NCBI GenBank assembly: GCA_030762935.1 | Contig: CM060900.1 | Coordinates: forward strand, 393,317,632-393,381,631 | Source of the DNA: Hymenopus coronatus | Lineage: Eukaryota > Arthropoda > Insecta > Mantodea > Hymenopodidae | Direction of reading: 5' to 3' | DNA: 64,000 bases | Part shown: piece by piece, positions 1-11,730 of the stretch | Position numbering within the stretch: the stretch's first letter is position 1 | Layout: each line of letters opens with the position of its first letter | Program-made: the position numbers and the translations under genes | The notes under the pieces: model-generated | What the model was told of the DNA's origin: nothing | The model's input: only the letters and a program-made list of their open reading frames with translations | Databases searched by the model: none

Positions 1-60
1 ATCAGTGGGTGAGAGGTGATAAGATGGAGGCAGATATATACTGCACATGATGAAGCCTGG

Positions 61-172
61 CCGCGCCGTGGCCGAGTGGTTAGACCACTTGCCTCACACT
101 CAAGTGGTCCAGGTCCGATCTTAAGCGACCGCATGTGGTGGTCAAAGAGGCGCCAGGATTTTTCCTTTTTGG
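61..172 (+). repeat. tRNA-derived SINE (family alpha), 5' part only
   Basis: The first 75 bases resemble a tRNA with A and B boxes (GTGGCCGAGTGGTTAGACC and GGTCCAGGTCCGATC). They match the head of the complete SINE at 22836-23224, including the following stretch with CGCATGTGGTGGTC. This copy stops after about 110 bases, and LINE A sequence resumes at about 175, so it sits inside LINE A copy 1. Bases 1-60 contain AGATGGAGGCAG, also seen in the endonuclease region of the other LINE A copies (10598 and 22144), which suggests a LINE remnant on the far side. The RNA polymerase III boxes are inferred from tRNA similarity. It is not a functional tRNA gene, since no cloverleaf 3' half is present. 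Confidence 0.7.
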
Positions 173-174
173 GA

Positions 175-1585
175 TGATTTAGTAGGCAACTTATCACTTT
201 GTTTCAGAAAGTCTTGTCTTACGTAGTTGGTCTTGTTAGTTATCTCAGGAGCAGAAGACGTCACGGATTTACCAGTCTTATTTCCAGAGGTCGACGGTTT
301 GGGAAAAAGTGTGCTCGACTACTCTGTATGCAGGTGAGTTTGGAGGAAGCAGAAGTCGCAGGCTTAGTTAGTGCCCTGACTAAAAGAACCTATTCTGCAA
401 TGGTGGCACCGTTGATATTGCCGGCATGTGTTGCAATTTCCTGACATGGTACTGGTTTAGCTACAACTGAGCGATAGGTACCGGAATTCGGGACAGAGGG
501 TTGGCGGATTCGCAGGAGTTTCGAGGCTTTCGAGAAGATCAACTTATCTTTCACCCGTTCCTAGATCACTGTCTCCTCTGCAAAGGAGGGCATTCTTGGG
601 AACTGGAGAACCATCACCGGTCACGTACGATGGAGATTAAGTAATATACCATCGTGGGAGATATCGCATTATAACTTCTGAGCTGTTTGGTATTCAAGAC
701 TTAACCTCAATGGCTTCATACCCCGCCTTAAGCTTTTGAGGGAGATCTGTCCGATGAAAAGTAAGGAACAGGGTGCGGGTAGGCATGAATTCTTCATTAG
801 CTTTACGTTTTATCCGATAGCCAGACGTTAAACATTGTTCCGCCAGATTCTCTTGAATCTCTTCAATGAGACCGTCTAGTGCGCGGGTGGTTATCACACC
901 ACATGAGAAGTTTAATATCTTATGTACTTCGACCTTCACGGGGTAGCTGGGTAACATTTTGCCTTGAGCATTCTAGCAGGCTAGAATGCGGATGATTCCT
1001 TCAACAGGAGTGTGCTGTTACGGTCTCCAATACGCTGTTTGACAGGACCAGCTATTGAATTGAGATCCTTTTAAATTACAAAAGTGCTCACCGCTGAAAA
1101 CTTCCTCCCTTACTCTTTCCTATTAACAATCAGGTAGCGAAGATACAAAACACGACTATTTCTTTTCCCAAAATTGTACCATAATTATTGTTTTAGATTT
1201 TGGGGCCCATAAAATGGATAGAATTCATTCCCAGTTATTTCCAACCACCACGGAGCACAACGAGGGAGCACCCCACTGGGGAGACAGGGCTACACAGGCG
1301 ATATAGCAGGCTCGCCGTACCAGTGACCCTGGAATTAGGTGCAACACATGGTCCCGGCTGATTGACTAGGGGTGGGTTAGTCCCTAGCCTACCGTTTAGG
1401 TGAAATAGAAACCAAAGTGGTGTATAAGGCTTCGCACCCCCCCCCCAGCCACTGAAAAACAAGTTCAGGCTCAGATACGCAACCCGCAACTGACCTGGAT
1501 AGCACTTTCCACCGACATGGGTCTCCACGCACGGACTACACATGGATGGGCGTTTGAATAACTCCCTCGCCACCTAAAGAAACCA
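175..1585 (-). pseudogene. LINE A copy 1: 5' region and gag-like ORF1 relic of a jockey/R1-like retrotransposon
   Basis: Minus-strand translation of 694-957 gives 87 residues typical of the ORF1 (gag-like RNA-binding protein) of arthropod jockey/R1-type LINEs. It has PVKVEVHKILN, GVITTRALDG, EEIQENLAEQ and PTRTLFLTFHRTDLP, the region just before the zinc knuckles. Sequence from 175 to about 660 aligns by eye with 11225-11700 in copy 2. The upstream part (to about 1585) aligns with 15990-16890. Many stops and frameshifts break the reading frame. It is valuable because it is uninterrupted where copy 2 carries a Gypsy insertion, so it serves as an empty site. Open frames on the plus strand here are shadows. 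The downstream EN/RT part is missing or lies left of the window. Confidence 0.78.
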
Positions 1586-2238
1586 ACACGAGTGAGATAG
1601 CGTTGGCTTGGTACCCCAGATACCCTAAACTGACACCTACTGGGGAAAACAGACTAGGACACCGAAACACAACAATATACAATTGCAGCACTTCCAATAG
1701 TCCATACTACATCTACGTCCACCACCAGACACCCTGAACTCAAAGTAAAACAGCTGGATGAACTAGCCACAAGTTACAAACTGCTAAATACAAACAAATT
1801 GGATTGCATCCTCAATTGTGTGAGGTCATCCTGGCCAGTCAAGATACACTCAACAAGAACTACACTCACATGTGCAACTCCAACTGACCGAGAAAACACA
1901 ATCCACGGCGTTGAACCTCTATTTTGTTAATTGCGTGCTTAAATCTTACTGCTTTCACTCCGTTTCTCTTTTACCTTTCATTCCGCTACCAACACAACTT
2001 ATTAATCTATAGTCAGGGCCCTCGGGTAATGTGTATAGCCTGTTAAAACCATTTTTATGCTACAAGGCCTTCAGACCGCAGTTTGGCATCAACCAGCAAT
2101 AATGGAGTGCGCTTAAAAGTCCCGAAATTATCTTTGTTATTCCTTCTCTCCCATTTTTCGCATTTCTTTCCGTTTGTTCTCCCAAAATAAGTAATTTTAA
2201 ATGCTGACACCAGATGCTGATATCAATTTGATTTACAT
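1586..2238. other. Intergenic, nothing recognised
   Basis: No convincing coding frame, RNA gene or repeat relation could be seen. CpG is common, as in the rest of the left third of the window. Confidence 0.5.
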
Positions 2239-2414
2239 GTATTTTATGTTCTATTTATTTTAATAGGTTACATGAATTTTGATGTTGAATATCATTGCTT
2301 GTAGTTCTCTTTGACGTTTCCGATATGTATTTTATGTCCTATTTATTTTAATAGGTTACATGAATTTTGATGTTGAATATTATTGATTGTAATTCAATTT
2401 GACGTTTCCGATAC
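2239..2414. repeat. 88-bp direct tandem duplication
   Basis: Unit 1 (2239-2326) and unit 2 (2327-2414) both run from GTATTTTATGT to TTTGACGTTTCCGATA and differ at only a few positions, such as TTCTATTT versus TCCTATTT and CATTGCTTG versus TATTGATTG. There are exactly two copies. The few differences suggest a recent local duplication. Confidence 0.9.
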
Positions 2415-3469
2415 GCCCATAAAGCTTCCGCATGCAATTTACGGATCTAAAATCCATACCAACTTCTTGTGTTGTCCCTAGGATAAATAGTGAACGGCCT
2501 TACTTCACCTATTTCTTGTGCTGATCTATGTTAATGCTACGACTTAGTTGGGAATGAGACCTAAAAATTACTTATACGTCATTAGATCAGGCTGTGGCAA
2601 CGTCTATTGTTTATGCCCACAATGTGGGTTTCATAAGTACCATTGGTGACGAGACCTAATGGCTATTCTCTTTAACTAAAACGGATATAGTTTTCCCGTC
2701 ACGGTTCAAACAGGTTTTATTTGCGAGCAATACTATTACGACCTACTGCCTTTAATTGTTCGTTTGACTAAAAGCTCGTGGAGTAAGCGGCCATAGTTTG
2801 GCCTATGCTTCGTTACCAATGAGAAATCGATTTCAAGATGTAACAAGTTATTTTCATTTCTTTGATTATTTTATATATTATTATAAATTAAGGAGTTCCT
2901 CACATGAGACTGGGAAAGAGTAGTTCAACCATAGCCCAAATGAGTCGTAAGAGATGTGAAAATGAGCATCTCGTGCCTGGAGTATAAGTGCACCACCAGA
3001 GTTCCCAGTGGGACATACATATTAGGAGACCATTTTCCTGAGGTAACAGAACTTCATTCTACGCAAGACTATTCATCCACTTGCAATACCTATCTAAGAT
3101 TAGAGAAAAAACAAAAGTCTCGGAATAATAAGGATAAAAGTACGATAACGGCTAAGTACGCAAAAAGGTATAAGAATTGACAAATGGATTATTAGAAGGT
3201 AAAGCAGAAATAATAAGGAAATGTAACATAAATTTTAGGTACAAGGACAGTTCATATGAAAGGAAATTACATCCAGATCTTGCAAAACGATTATGTATTA
3301 ATATATGCGGACGTTTCTTGGGATACAAGAAATGGAAGGAGTGCGGATAATTCTGTCAGACGTAACGAATAAGAAAGTCATTTTAGGGGAGGTATGATCA
3401 GTTCAATACTGAGGTCAATGGACTTGACGCCAGATATGACGATAAGTCTCATCATACGTACACATGCTC
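2415..3469. other. Intergenic, no gene recognised
   Basis: Short open frames here have no family resemblance. I counted 22 CpG in 2401-3000, which makes this stretch a useful reference for the unmethylated-looking part of the window. Confidence 0.5.
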
Positions 3470-3662
3470 TAAAGAGCCAGATAAGGATATATTCTTCTAG
3501 GATATAGAACAATAGTGGAGTATGTAGAAAGAAAAGGAAAGCAAATTTAATGGGTGACGTGAATGGTCGGATGAGAAGATAAACAGGTAGGGCTACATTA
3601 GGAGCATATGAAGGAGAACCGACATTAAATGCAATTTCAAATATGATACTTGACTTCATCTA
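3470..3662 (+). pseudogene. Fragment of a LINE endonuclease (EEP family)
   Basis: Plus-strand frame near 3550-3660 reads MGDVNGRMRR, stop, TGRATLGAYEGEPTLNAIS and MILDF. This matches the conserved GDFN motif and the following basic/Gly-rich loop of exonuclease-endonuclease-phosphatase nucleases in RTE-like LINEs and their CFDP2-like relatives. Only the GDxN stretch is clear, an internal stop is present and no RT follows. The family is fairly sure but the clade is not. Confidence 0.45.
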
Positions 3663-4149
3663 ACAAATGCAATGATAGTAAAACACCTATTACAATAATA
3701 TAAAAATTCACCAAATAACATCTGATAAATCAGAATACGCTACTATTAAATACATTCAAGTAGACATGGTAAGGCTGTGAGAGGTGCAGAGCTATCATCG
3801 CAAACTGCCTCGTAGAACTGTTCTTTCGCTTTGGGGGTATCTTTGGAGCTGTAATGCACCAACTGTGAGTCAAATCTGGTGACGGAAACTCTGCAGCATC
3901 TTGGAGTACTCAACACAGCCACAATACCTCATCAAACTTCACTCACATTGCATGGTTAAGTGGTAATTCAATATTATAGAAAAACATTTTAGTGAGTGTG
4001 TACCCAGTCGCCAGAGAGACTTGGATGCCATTGTTTCACTTTTCTCGCTGACCTATCGCTTCCACCATTTCTGTCGTTGGTAGGGAGCAGTATCTACCAC
4101 GCAACCTGATGTTTGGAACTCTTACTGGGACCAAACAACCAGCAATCGA
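3663..4149. other. Intergenic, nothing recognised
   Basis: No coding frame or repeat relation seen. Confidence 0.45.
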
Positions 4150-4539
4150 CTAAGTGAGCATCTCGTAGACCGAATTCACAACAGGCACGAGATTGCCCGT
4201 CGACACATCCAGATTCTGAATGAAGACCTTATGGCCGGCACGCCACCAGCCAAGGTTTCCAGCAGGGTGATCTGGTGTGCCTATATCGGACCAAGGGACG
4301 CTGCCACTAACTTCACTAACCGTGGCAAGGACCGTACCTCGTGGTGAAGCCAAGTAATGTGAGGCTTCCCCGAAGGAAGACGCAGGTAGTACACATGGAT
4401 CATCTAGCCCACTATGATGGTGCTGGCCGAAACGACCAGCCCTAATCTTGAGTAGTGTGACTACGCGCTGAATGCACACTCCTGTAACTTGCTGTTCCAT
4501 ACTCACTGCTCCTCTCTTTACTTTCGATTGTTTAGCCAA
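4150..4539 (-). other. Unassigned 129-codon open frame
   Basis: An uninterrupted minus-strand frame, unusually long for this neighbourhood and with a balanced composition. Examples are GRFGQHHHSGLDDP, GEASHYLASPRGTV and HKVFIQNLDVSTGNLVPV. I do not recognise a family. No splice context, start context or neighbouring transposon domain supports a function. It may be a chance frame or the last readable piece of an old transposon protein. Confidence 0.2.
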
Positions 4540-4739
4540 TTTTACACTACGTGGTCGGCTTCCTTTTATATTTCTACTAACAATCTTATACCTGTATGTG
4601 ACTTTATGTCACCTGCGTATGGTTCACTCGCGCGATACTGACCTCTACATCTGGAAGTTTCTTGCCAAACGTTTGACAGGCATAAAATGGTGCAACTTGG
4701 CCCTGAAATTTGTTTCGATTGTGTTAATGAGCGTGCAAT

Positions 4740-5924
4740 AGAGAGACAGCTGCACCAGACGAGTTAGCACCGTAGTGACGAGTGTTAAAACTGTGCTACA
4801 GAATTTTAGTAAAATTATAAGTTTCTAGGTAATAAAGGTGATTTTGTTATAATATTTAACAATAAGATGGTGATAAATTCACTCAGTAGAAGTAGTTCTC
4901 CTTCTGTATAATAGACTGACATTATTATGGCTGGAGTGTGAAAAAAAAAAACAACAAAAACGTGAGGAATAGGAAATGTAATATAGACGCTCACGTCGCC
5001 TACTGACTTAGGGGGTACGAATCACTCATAGCATAAATTAAGGGGACACAACTGTAAAAATAACTTCTGGTGTTTTAGAGCTAGATGAATGAAATCTAAA
5101 CCAATGGTGTATTAATTTTAGTATATGCTACTCACTAAATTTCATCTCTCCACCTATAGTACGTGCAGTTTCCAGTTTATGCCTATCGTTCATATTATTT
5201 CCATCATTTTATATAAAATGCCCCTTGTGCCACAATTTTTATTTTAAATACAAATTCAACAACTGTGTTCACATCGATTATGGAAGAAATTTTTACTTAT
5301 TAGATTTATTTTTAAATTGTTGGTTATAAACCCAAACATTTTGAATTTTTTATGTCCGTGTCAAGCTGCACTCTGCCGCCAAGACAACCTTTATTTCACG
5401 CACGGAAATATGCTGTTAGTGGAGTGTGGAGATGCCTGCCAAGTTCTCTGTTTCGCCTGGGTTAAGACGGGGGACGACCCAGGTTGATTAATCGATTATA
5501 TGGCATTTCTGGGTGATGAAAGGGCAGGTGGAAGCACCCATTGTGAGATTTGATTTGCCTATGCTTACTCATTTATAGTCATTAATGCCTTTTATTGCAT
5601 TCGTAAATTTAAATGGATACAAGGTGGTCAAATGTAAATGCACGGTCTATTTACATAGTGTTCGAAATTATTGCACAAACTGGAGATGAGGATATTTAAG
5701 GTCCCACCTGATGGACATAAAATGGCCACTGGGTGATTTAAAAAAAGAGGACTACCCAATTCTTCAGTGTTATGTTAAAGAGAATATGATATATTTGTTA
5801 ATAGTAAAAATAAATGTTCGTTTTTGTTGTTTTTTTTGGGGGGGGGGCGGATCGCGGATTTTCACCATGCTTTCTCCTGTATAAGGAATAGAAATCTGCT
5901 ATTAATACTGTAAAATCTTCCCGT
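4740..5924. other. Intergenic, nothing recognised
   Basis: AT-rich sequence with short A and G runs (A-run near 4940, G-run near 5837-5847). No gene or repeat relation seen. Confidence 0.5.
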
Positions 5925-7120
5925 TAAATGAGGCGTTCAAAGTGTAGTCCTTGTACCTGCATGCAATACGGCACTCGTCTCTGCAGTGAGTTTGGAATGC
6001 TTTCAAACACACGCACCGGATTACCTCGGAATTGTAGAGTAGGGCGTATGACTTGCACCAGTGCTTAAGCGGTATCAACGGGAGTGACCCGCATTACACT
6101 TTTGTGGTGACCCCATACAGCAAAATTCTAAAGATTGAAATCCGGTGATCGAGAAAGCTAAAGTACAGATCCTCCTCGACCTGTCCAACTTAGACCATAT
6201 TTCCACGTTGGATGTGTTCTCAGAATAGAAGAACAATGTGCTAATGCGCCACCATGAGTGTATCACATACTCCGATGTTGTTCAAGGGGAATATCCTAAA
6301 GCAATCCGTGGGTTCTAGTATCGCCTTAGGCATGGGTTTTTGTGTGTTTGTAAATGCGTATATGTCGGTGTATATGTAAGTAAAAATAAAACAGTAGAAC
6401 TAATAGGTCAACAAAGGAAATGTAAGAAAGTAGGGAAAAACGAAAAAAAAAAAAAAAAAAAAAAGGAAATGGAGTACAGAGCTGGAGTCCTGAGAAGACT
6501 CCGGAACTGTATTGTTTAATTAAAAAAATCCTGGAAGATTTCACTAAGAAATCGAAGGTAGCTCTGTTTATTGAGTTTTCTTGGAAGAATGTATGACCCT
6601 ATGAGACAATCACCTTGTATCCCTGATCACCCATTCAATGAGAAACATTTTTGATGTTGTGACTCGTAAAAAGTATGCCGGTCTACTTCACACTATAAAT
6701 GCGTATTATGAGAACTAAAAATACCATCACATGTGAACCCTATTGCGCCAGCAAATAAAATGCTATGCGTAAACCGAGGGTTGAAGACATCCGGTTGTTG
6801 CATCCAATGATACCATTTCACTCTAGGACCAAATTTCCGATCACCGAGGCATTGAATGCTTTGAACTGGTAGGGGTAGAGTGCATTACGATATAAAATTC
6901 TCCATACGCTACTGTGTCTTAGTAAAGACAGATGAGAGGCAATTCCTGTTGAAGTTTATGGAGAGATTTTTACTGCGTCCAACGCCACATCTTCAAGTGC
7001 AGCGGTAATGGTGAAGGCCTTCCTGCACTCTTACCATGTACGAAACCTCCCTGAGCTTTTAGGCGCTGATGAATGCCTGTTAATGTATAACTTTCCGGAT
7101 GTCTTTCAGTTGAGTTGAGT
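5925..7120 (-). pseudogene. Decayed IS630/Tc1-mariner-superfamily transposase, split by a SINE
   Basis: Minus-strand frames reproduce a DDE transposase family common in arthropods. From 7120 downward there is an N-terminal helix-turn-helix region, then FAGAIGFTCDGIFSSHNTHL (the FTDEA..F.R.G..N.HN motif), then QHQKCFSLN and IGSYILPRKLN (the usual SVNVWAGI..D.LIGPYILP block). The frame resumes below 6285 with a damaged HDGAPAH motif, VGQVEEDLYF (usual WIGRGGP), LDHRISIFRILLYG (usual RSPDLTPLDFFLWG) and a C-terminal RC.AC stretch ending near 5930. Many frameshifts and stops are present, and the catalytic acidic residues are largely lost. The SINE at 6288-6527 interrupts it between the second and third catalytic blocks, so the SINE is younger. 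No terminal inverted repeats were found. Confidence 0.65.
6288..6527 (+). repeat. SINE (family beta) with palindromic 3' tail, 5'-truncated
   Basis: Shares the end of the tRNA-like head (CCGTGGGTTCTAG, CGCCTTAGGCATGGG), a G/T-rich body and the tail TACAGAGCTGGAGTCC... CTCCGGAACTGTA with the copy at 47866-48226. The tail is an inverted repeat able to fold on itself. A 22-base A run (about 6443-6465) precedes the tail. It is inserted in the transposase relic at 5925-7120. ATCCT occurs on both flanks (about 6293 and 6529) and may be a short target-site duplication, but this is weak. Confidence 0.65.
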
Positions 7121-8339
7121 GTTAGTATGTGCGCTCTATTACAGTGGATATTAGCACCCTCCGAAAATAATCGCAGCTAAAACCAAGAAATAGAGTCTAA
7201 AGAGAATTATAGATAAAATAAAAATAACATATGAAATACAATTCCGTACAAATAAAACTGTCCATAGCAAAGCCACAAGAACTCTAAACACTTTTAAAAA
7301 CAATATCTAAAAAGGTAGAACTAAAACCAAATCCAAAAGTACAGTGTATGAAATTTAAAAGCTTGAAAAATATCAGACACCTCTCCAAGACTGTTATGAA
7401 GAAATAAAATGAAGATAAACTTAGATACATATATTAAAAGGCAGTGTAGATAAACACTTAAAAAAGCCTCTCCATCGCTCTGATATTATCCGCCAAGATC
7501 TCTCTAGTACTGGCGGAAGTTGCAGACTGGCTCGTAAGTGTGCTAGACGAGCACACAATACCAGTACACGACATACCGTCATATCTTCCCCAATGCGGAC
7601 AAGCAGGAGCAGGATCCCCTTTAAGCAGGTTGTTGTGCAGTGATATATGCGCAGGCAAGCCAGAATATACGAGTGGAGCTTACCAAGTTGACAGGGAGTT
7701 CCTCCGCGCAGTGCAACCCACTCTTCATGCCAGCACAAAACAACCGCTCCGAACACCAGGCCTAAAATCTTTAGCCCTAACACATGCAATTAAAACTCCG
7801 GGTTCTGTGGTTGTCGCCTTTGCTGCCAAATCCACCAGTTTATTCCCAGCAAGCTAGAAATCCATGACACTCCACGTAAACGCCCGAGGTGCATAAGAAG
7901 TGGAGGGTATCCCGAATGCACTGTTCTATAGGATGGTAGTTGTGTAGATTACGAATGCTCTCGAGGGCATTAAGGGAATCGGTCATTATAAGGCAGTCAC
8001 CCTAATTACGACGGCGAACATATAGAAAGACTCGGGATAGGGCATAAACCTCTGCAGAAAAAATAAATATGCTACTATGCAAACCTAAGGTATATCGTTC
8101 GGTTCGCTAAACAAAGTCACATCCAACTCCGTCGGTTCACTTTCTGCCATCGGAGAAAATAAAAATGTGTTCACTGTAATGGGATAACAATCCGAAAAAC
8201 AACAACGGATACTAGCCACATGTATAGCAGATTTTCTGTTAGCAGCCATCCCGAGATCTCTATGGGATGTTGTGCGTAACCAGGGAGGGTGCATCCTCTA
8301 CCCCTTGGAAAACAGCCCACGCTTTTAAATATTGTGCTT
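7121..8339 (-). pseudogene. LINE A copy 2: RNase H and C-terminal region, 3' end
   Basis: The minus strand encodes the C-terminal part of the LINE A polyprotein. It has an RNase H-like stretch near 7960-8080 (FSAEVYALSRV, then CLIMTDSLNALESI, the usual T/SDSLSAL motif). This is followed by the Cys/His-type tail near 7460-7660 with HWGRYDG, LVLCARLAHLRASLQLPP and a terminal ERLF. The 3' end near 7130-7175 carries GTGCGCTC...GCACCC, similar to the 3' ends at 17870 and 26440. Several frame breaks make it non-functional. It continues upstream into the RT part at 8340-10159. The jockey/R1-like family is well supported, the exact clade is not. Confidence 0.7.
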
Positions 8340-10159
8340 TCGAAGAAGCTCACGGAAACGAAAACCTGCTGGCCATGGAGTAATTGAGAGTTGGCGATAT
8401 CGTTCGACCGGCTTGGGTGAGAAAAAAAGCGTGAAAAGTTGGATGAGCAGGCAAGCAGTTAAGCCCACAACCATAATTAGTTAGGAGTATATCACACCGA
8501 AATCGTAAGGCGGTTCTCCTGATTCGGCGTAGAGCTAACAACTGGGAAAGCTCCAACAGCCCCACAGATGCCCTGATTACGAACTGTGTCTAACCTTCTC
8601 ATCAGAGATAATCGTGCAGAAGCGTAAATAATGCATCCATAGTCTAACCTGGATCGAATCAGTGCAAGATAAAGGCCAAGCAACACTGTCCGATTCTCTC
8701 CCTAAGATATGCCACTTACTATCCGTAAAACATTCTGAGAACGGACACATCGCGCTTTCACCTATACTATATGTGGTGATAAACAAAATTTCCGATCGAA
8801 GATCAACCCAAGGAACCACGTCTCATCTGCGAATGGAAGTAAACCTGGCCCACATCGAAGAGACGCACCAATTGCTTCAGAATGGCGCAATGGCGCCAGA
8901 AGTTTACGCAGTGTGACTTATAAGATGAAAAACCAAAGCTGTTTCTCGAGCTCCGATCAGAAATATTGTTTAAACATTGCTGCAGACGACGTTAAAAAAA
9001 GTGTTCTCTGAGAAGTACAAAAGATGGCAAAGTTGTCTACGAATAATTAGTAGGAGACACCTGGTGGAACACATTAAGATATGGGCCTAATCGCTATAGT
9101 AAACTTCGTCACGCTCAGAAGCGATCCTTGTGTCAGACCATTTTCTCGAATAAAAGGGTGCGAAAAGCAGAGCCGACTCTTAATTGAAAAACGCGTCCCT
9201 CAAACTTCTGAATGAACTGCACTAGACGCCTGCGTATATCCCAATTGTGGAGGGAACGTGATATCCCTGTTCGCCAAAACGTATTATAAGGCTTTCGAGG
9301 TCAAAAGTATCCCAACTGTTTGATAGTTCCCAAGAAAGTCGTTCATGATCTGCGTTGATAGCGATATAAGGTGGTCAGCTGCTGAATGATGTCTTCGAAA
9401 ACCGCTCTGGGCGTTTGTCTGGAGAATGTAGGAGTCCACACTGTCCATTGATCATGCGTTCCATTATCTTGCAAACGCAACTGGTGAGGGAAATAGGACG
9501 GTAGCTGGACGGAAGGCGACGGTCTTTTCCGGGCTTCAAAATTTGTATGATGGTGACCTCCCGCCAATTAAATGGAAAGGTGTCGTCAACCCAAATATTG
9601 TTAAACGTGGATTCCATATGGACCTGGTGCAGAATTTTGGAAAGAGTAAATGGCATTGCTTAACTCCGCCATCGTGAAAAGGCGCTTGTAGTCTTCAAGG
9701 TTTCCAGAACGCTCGAGATTTTACCTGAGCCTTAAGTACAAAAAACTCAGGCGAATAACTGTACTGGAAACCTGAGCCTAAAGTGTTGGACGTGAAATGC
9801 ATCAACAGCAACTACACCGGCAACCGTTTTGAGAACGAGATTGGAATATATATTCCAGCGAAACGCCTCAACTTATCCCATAAGACAGAGGCGGGTGTAT
9901 GCCGTTTGATGAAACTACAAACTTGCTCCATGGTGCCTTTTTGATATGTTTAATAGCTCGCCTAGATTTGGCATACAGCTTCTTATAGTGTATCAGGTCA
10001 ACCGTCGCTGAAAACCCATGAGAGCACGCCTGCGAGCACGAATGGTGTTCCGGCATCCATTGTTCCACCAAGGGACCGGAAATAGACGAGGTAGGCCAGT
10101 CGAACACGGAATTGATTGCAAATCGGCAGAAAAAATTGTCTCTTTGAATCATGCGACTA
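8340..10159 (-). pseudogene. LINE A copy 2: reverse transcriptase region
   Basis: Minus strand, in order from high to low coordinates. The pre-RT linker at 10152-9868 has VFDWPTSSI, KSRRAIKHIKKAPWSKFV. RT motif 1 near 9655-9470 has WREVTIIQILKPGKDRRLPS and SYRPISLTSCVCKIMERMIN. The thumb/connection near 8686-8400 has LYLALIRSRLDYGCIIYASA and LRFRCDILLTNYGC. These are standard blocks of jockey/R1/CR1-type RT. The central YxDD block is not readable and frames shift repeatedly, so the gene is dead. It corresponds to 20860-21790 in copy 3, where much of the RT is deleted. Confidence 0.8.
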
Positions 10160-11000
10160 AAATATTCACAGAAACGTGCTCATCGTAGTTAGAACAGCTA
10201 ACTGGGAATAAAGTTCCCAATAGGCTTGATTTAAACACCAGATAGGTAAACAGGTGGAACATACGTCGTGTGTGAAGAGACTAATAAGACTGGGAAATGG
10301 GTCACTCGAATGCAAATCCGAGATTATGTTCCACCGTAAGGAAACTGCTAACTGTGGTGATCAACCTGGTATACCAAGGGGTGAAAAAGTATCAAGGGCG
10401 TGGGAAAGAAATTTAGGCTCTCCGGTGTTCAGGAGAGGTAAATTATTACGGATCAAGATATCTACAATTGGCGTAACTCTCACACAGGTTCCAGGCGAAT
10501 CCTAAAGAGGGTGGTGCGCATTCACGTCGCCTTGCAACAGATAAAGTGCTGGTAACTGCGAAAATAGATCTTCTAAGTAGAGAGCGAGAGTTCAGCAGAT
10601 GGAGGCAGGTAGACAGTACAAAACGAAAATGGCGGAGGGCAGTTTAATGCTTATAGTAACTGACTGGATGTCAGATTGGATGTCTACGGATACGGCGAAT
10701 ATATCATCTCGGATGAGCATCATAGTGCTCCCATGTACTGGAACAACCTCTTACAGTGATAAATCTCAATGTACAAAGGAGTACTGCCTCATTGAAACGG
10801 AGTCCTGTGGACGGATGTTTGTCACTTGTGAGCATACCACCAACGGCCGATTCTGGTGGGGAAACAATTCAAGCTCAGGCCGAAATGGTCTAATTCCGCG
10901 GATGTACCACTGTAGGATAGACATTGTAAGTATTATTGGATGGATTCTAAATGGACCGACGCGTTTGCATATTAGGCTGTGGTGGTCGGTTATTTTTTGC
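10160..11000 (-). pseudogene. LINE A copy 2: apurinic-like endonuclease region
   Basis: The minus strand between gag and RT shows degraded EEP endonuclease blocks. A YLPPSAELSLS-like stretch and a GDxNAHH-like stretch near 10530-10480 are readable across frameshifts. The DNA aligns by eye with 21797-22600 in copy 3, whose frame is clearer. Examples are AGATGGAGGCAG at 10598 versus 22144 and GGTCTAATTCCGCGGATGTA at 10885 versus the CpG-decayed GGTCTAATTCTGCATGTATT. Open frames on the plus strand (10254-10505 and 10599-11006) are shadows. Confidence 0.6.
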
Positions 11001-11730
11001 TGTTAGACTAACCCTTTTCAGGAGCACGAACCTGTCGCTTACGTACAATGCGTCTGACAGTGAGGGCAGAATCCTCTGTTCCATCTCCTTCACGGAGTGA
11101 GACACCTTTTCAGTTGAAAGTTTCGGTTCCAGAACATCGAACACATTAGAGATACTGATCGGCGAAGATGGTCGTCGCTGATATTGGCTCCCTCCAGAAG
11201 AGAATCTAAGTAGAGAGTGGCGTGGCATTTTGCTCATCTTAGATGACTTGGCAAGGGACTTTACACTCTCTTTCAGGTAGGCTTACATGGCGGTCCTGAA
11301 ATGTTTCACAGGTGCAGAATACGTCACGTGTATAACTCTTTTGTTTCCCGATGTCGAGGGTTTAGGTGACAAGCTTTCTGGACTATTCTGTATGCTGGCG
11401 GAGTTGTTAGATGTTCATACCAACTTTGAAATACATGTCGAATCCTTTGACAGTGCTCTGGCAAAAAGAACATTTTCTGCAATTGAAGCCTTTTTTATCT
11501 CACTGGCCTGAGTTGCGGTACCCCGACACAGTACCGGTTTAGCTGCAACTGAACTATAGCCACCGGACCTCGGGACAGGGGTTTGGCGGAGTCGTAGGAG
11601 CTTCCGAACTTCCGAGAAGGACGCCTTCTGTCTCCCGTATCTCCTGGATCGCTCTCTCCTCTGCAAAACGGAATCATTCTCGATAGCATGGCCAAAACGT
11701 TGGTATTTATAATTGTTGAGCAGTTGGGAA
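11001..11730 (-). pseudogene. LINE A copy 2: gag C-terminal part, up to the Gypsy insertion
   Basis: Minus-strand frame 11666-11415 gives VAAKPVLCRGTATQASEIKK and SIAENVLFARALSKDS, the segment after the zinc knuckles in LINE A-type gag. It aligns with 199-660 of copy 1. Similarity stops at 11730, where the Gypsy 5' LTR begins with TGTAA, and resumes at about 15987 beyond the 3' LTR. Stops are present. Confidence 0.7.

Noticed and set aside
61..172. A true tRNA gene
   Set aside because: Only A and B boxes fit. The acceptor stem does not pair, and the downstream sequence matches the body of SINE alpha.
199..444. 81-codon plus-strand open frame
   Set aside because: It lies opposite the minus-strand LINE A gag region, and the matching DNA in copy 2 gives a different plus frame (11287-11511), so it is a shadow.
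10599..11006. 135-codon plus-strand open frame
   Set aside because: It is antisense to the LINE A endonuclease region, with no recognisable domain on this strand.
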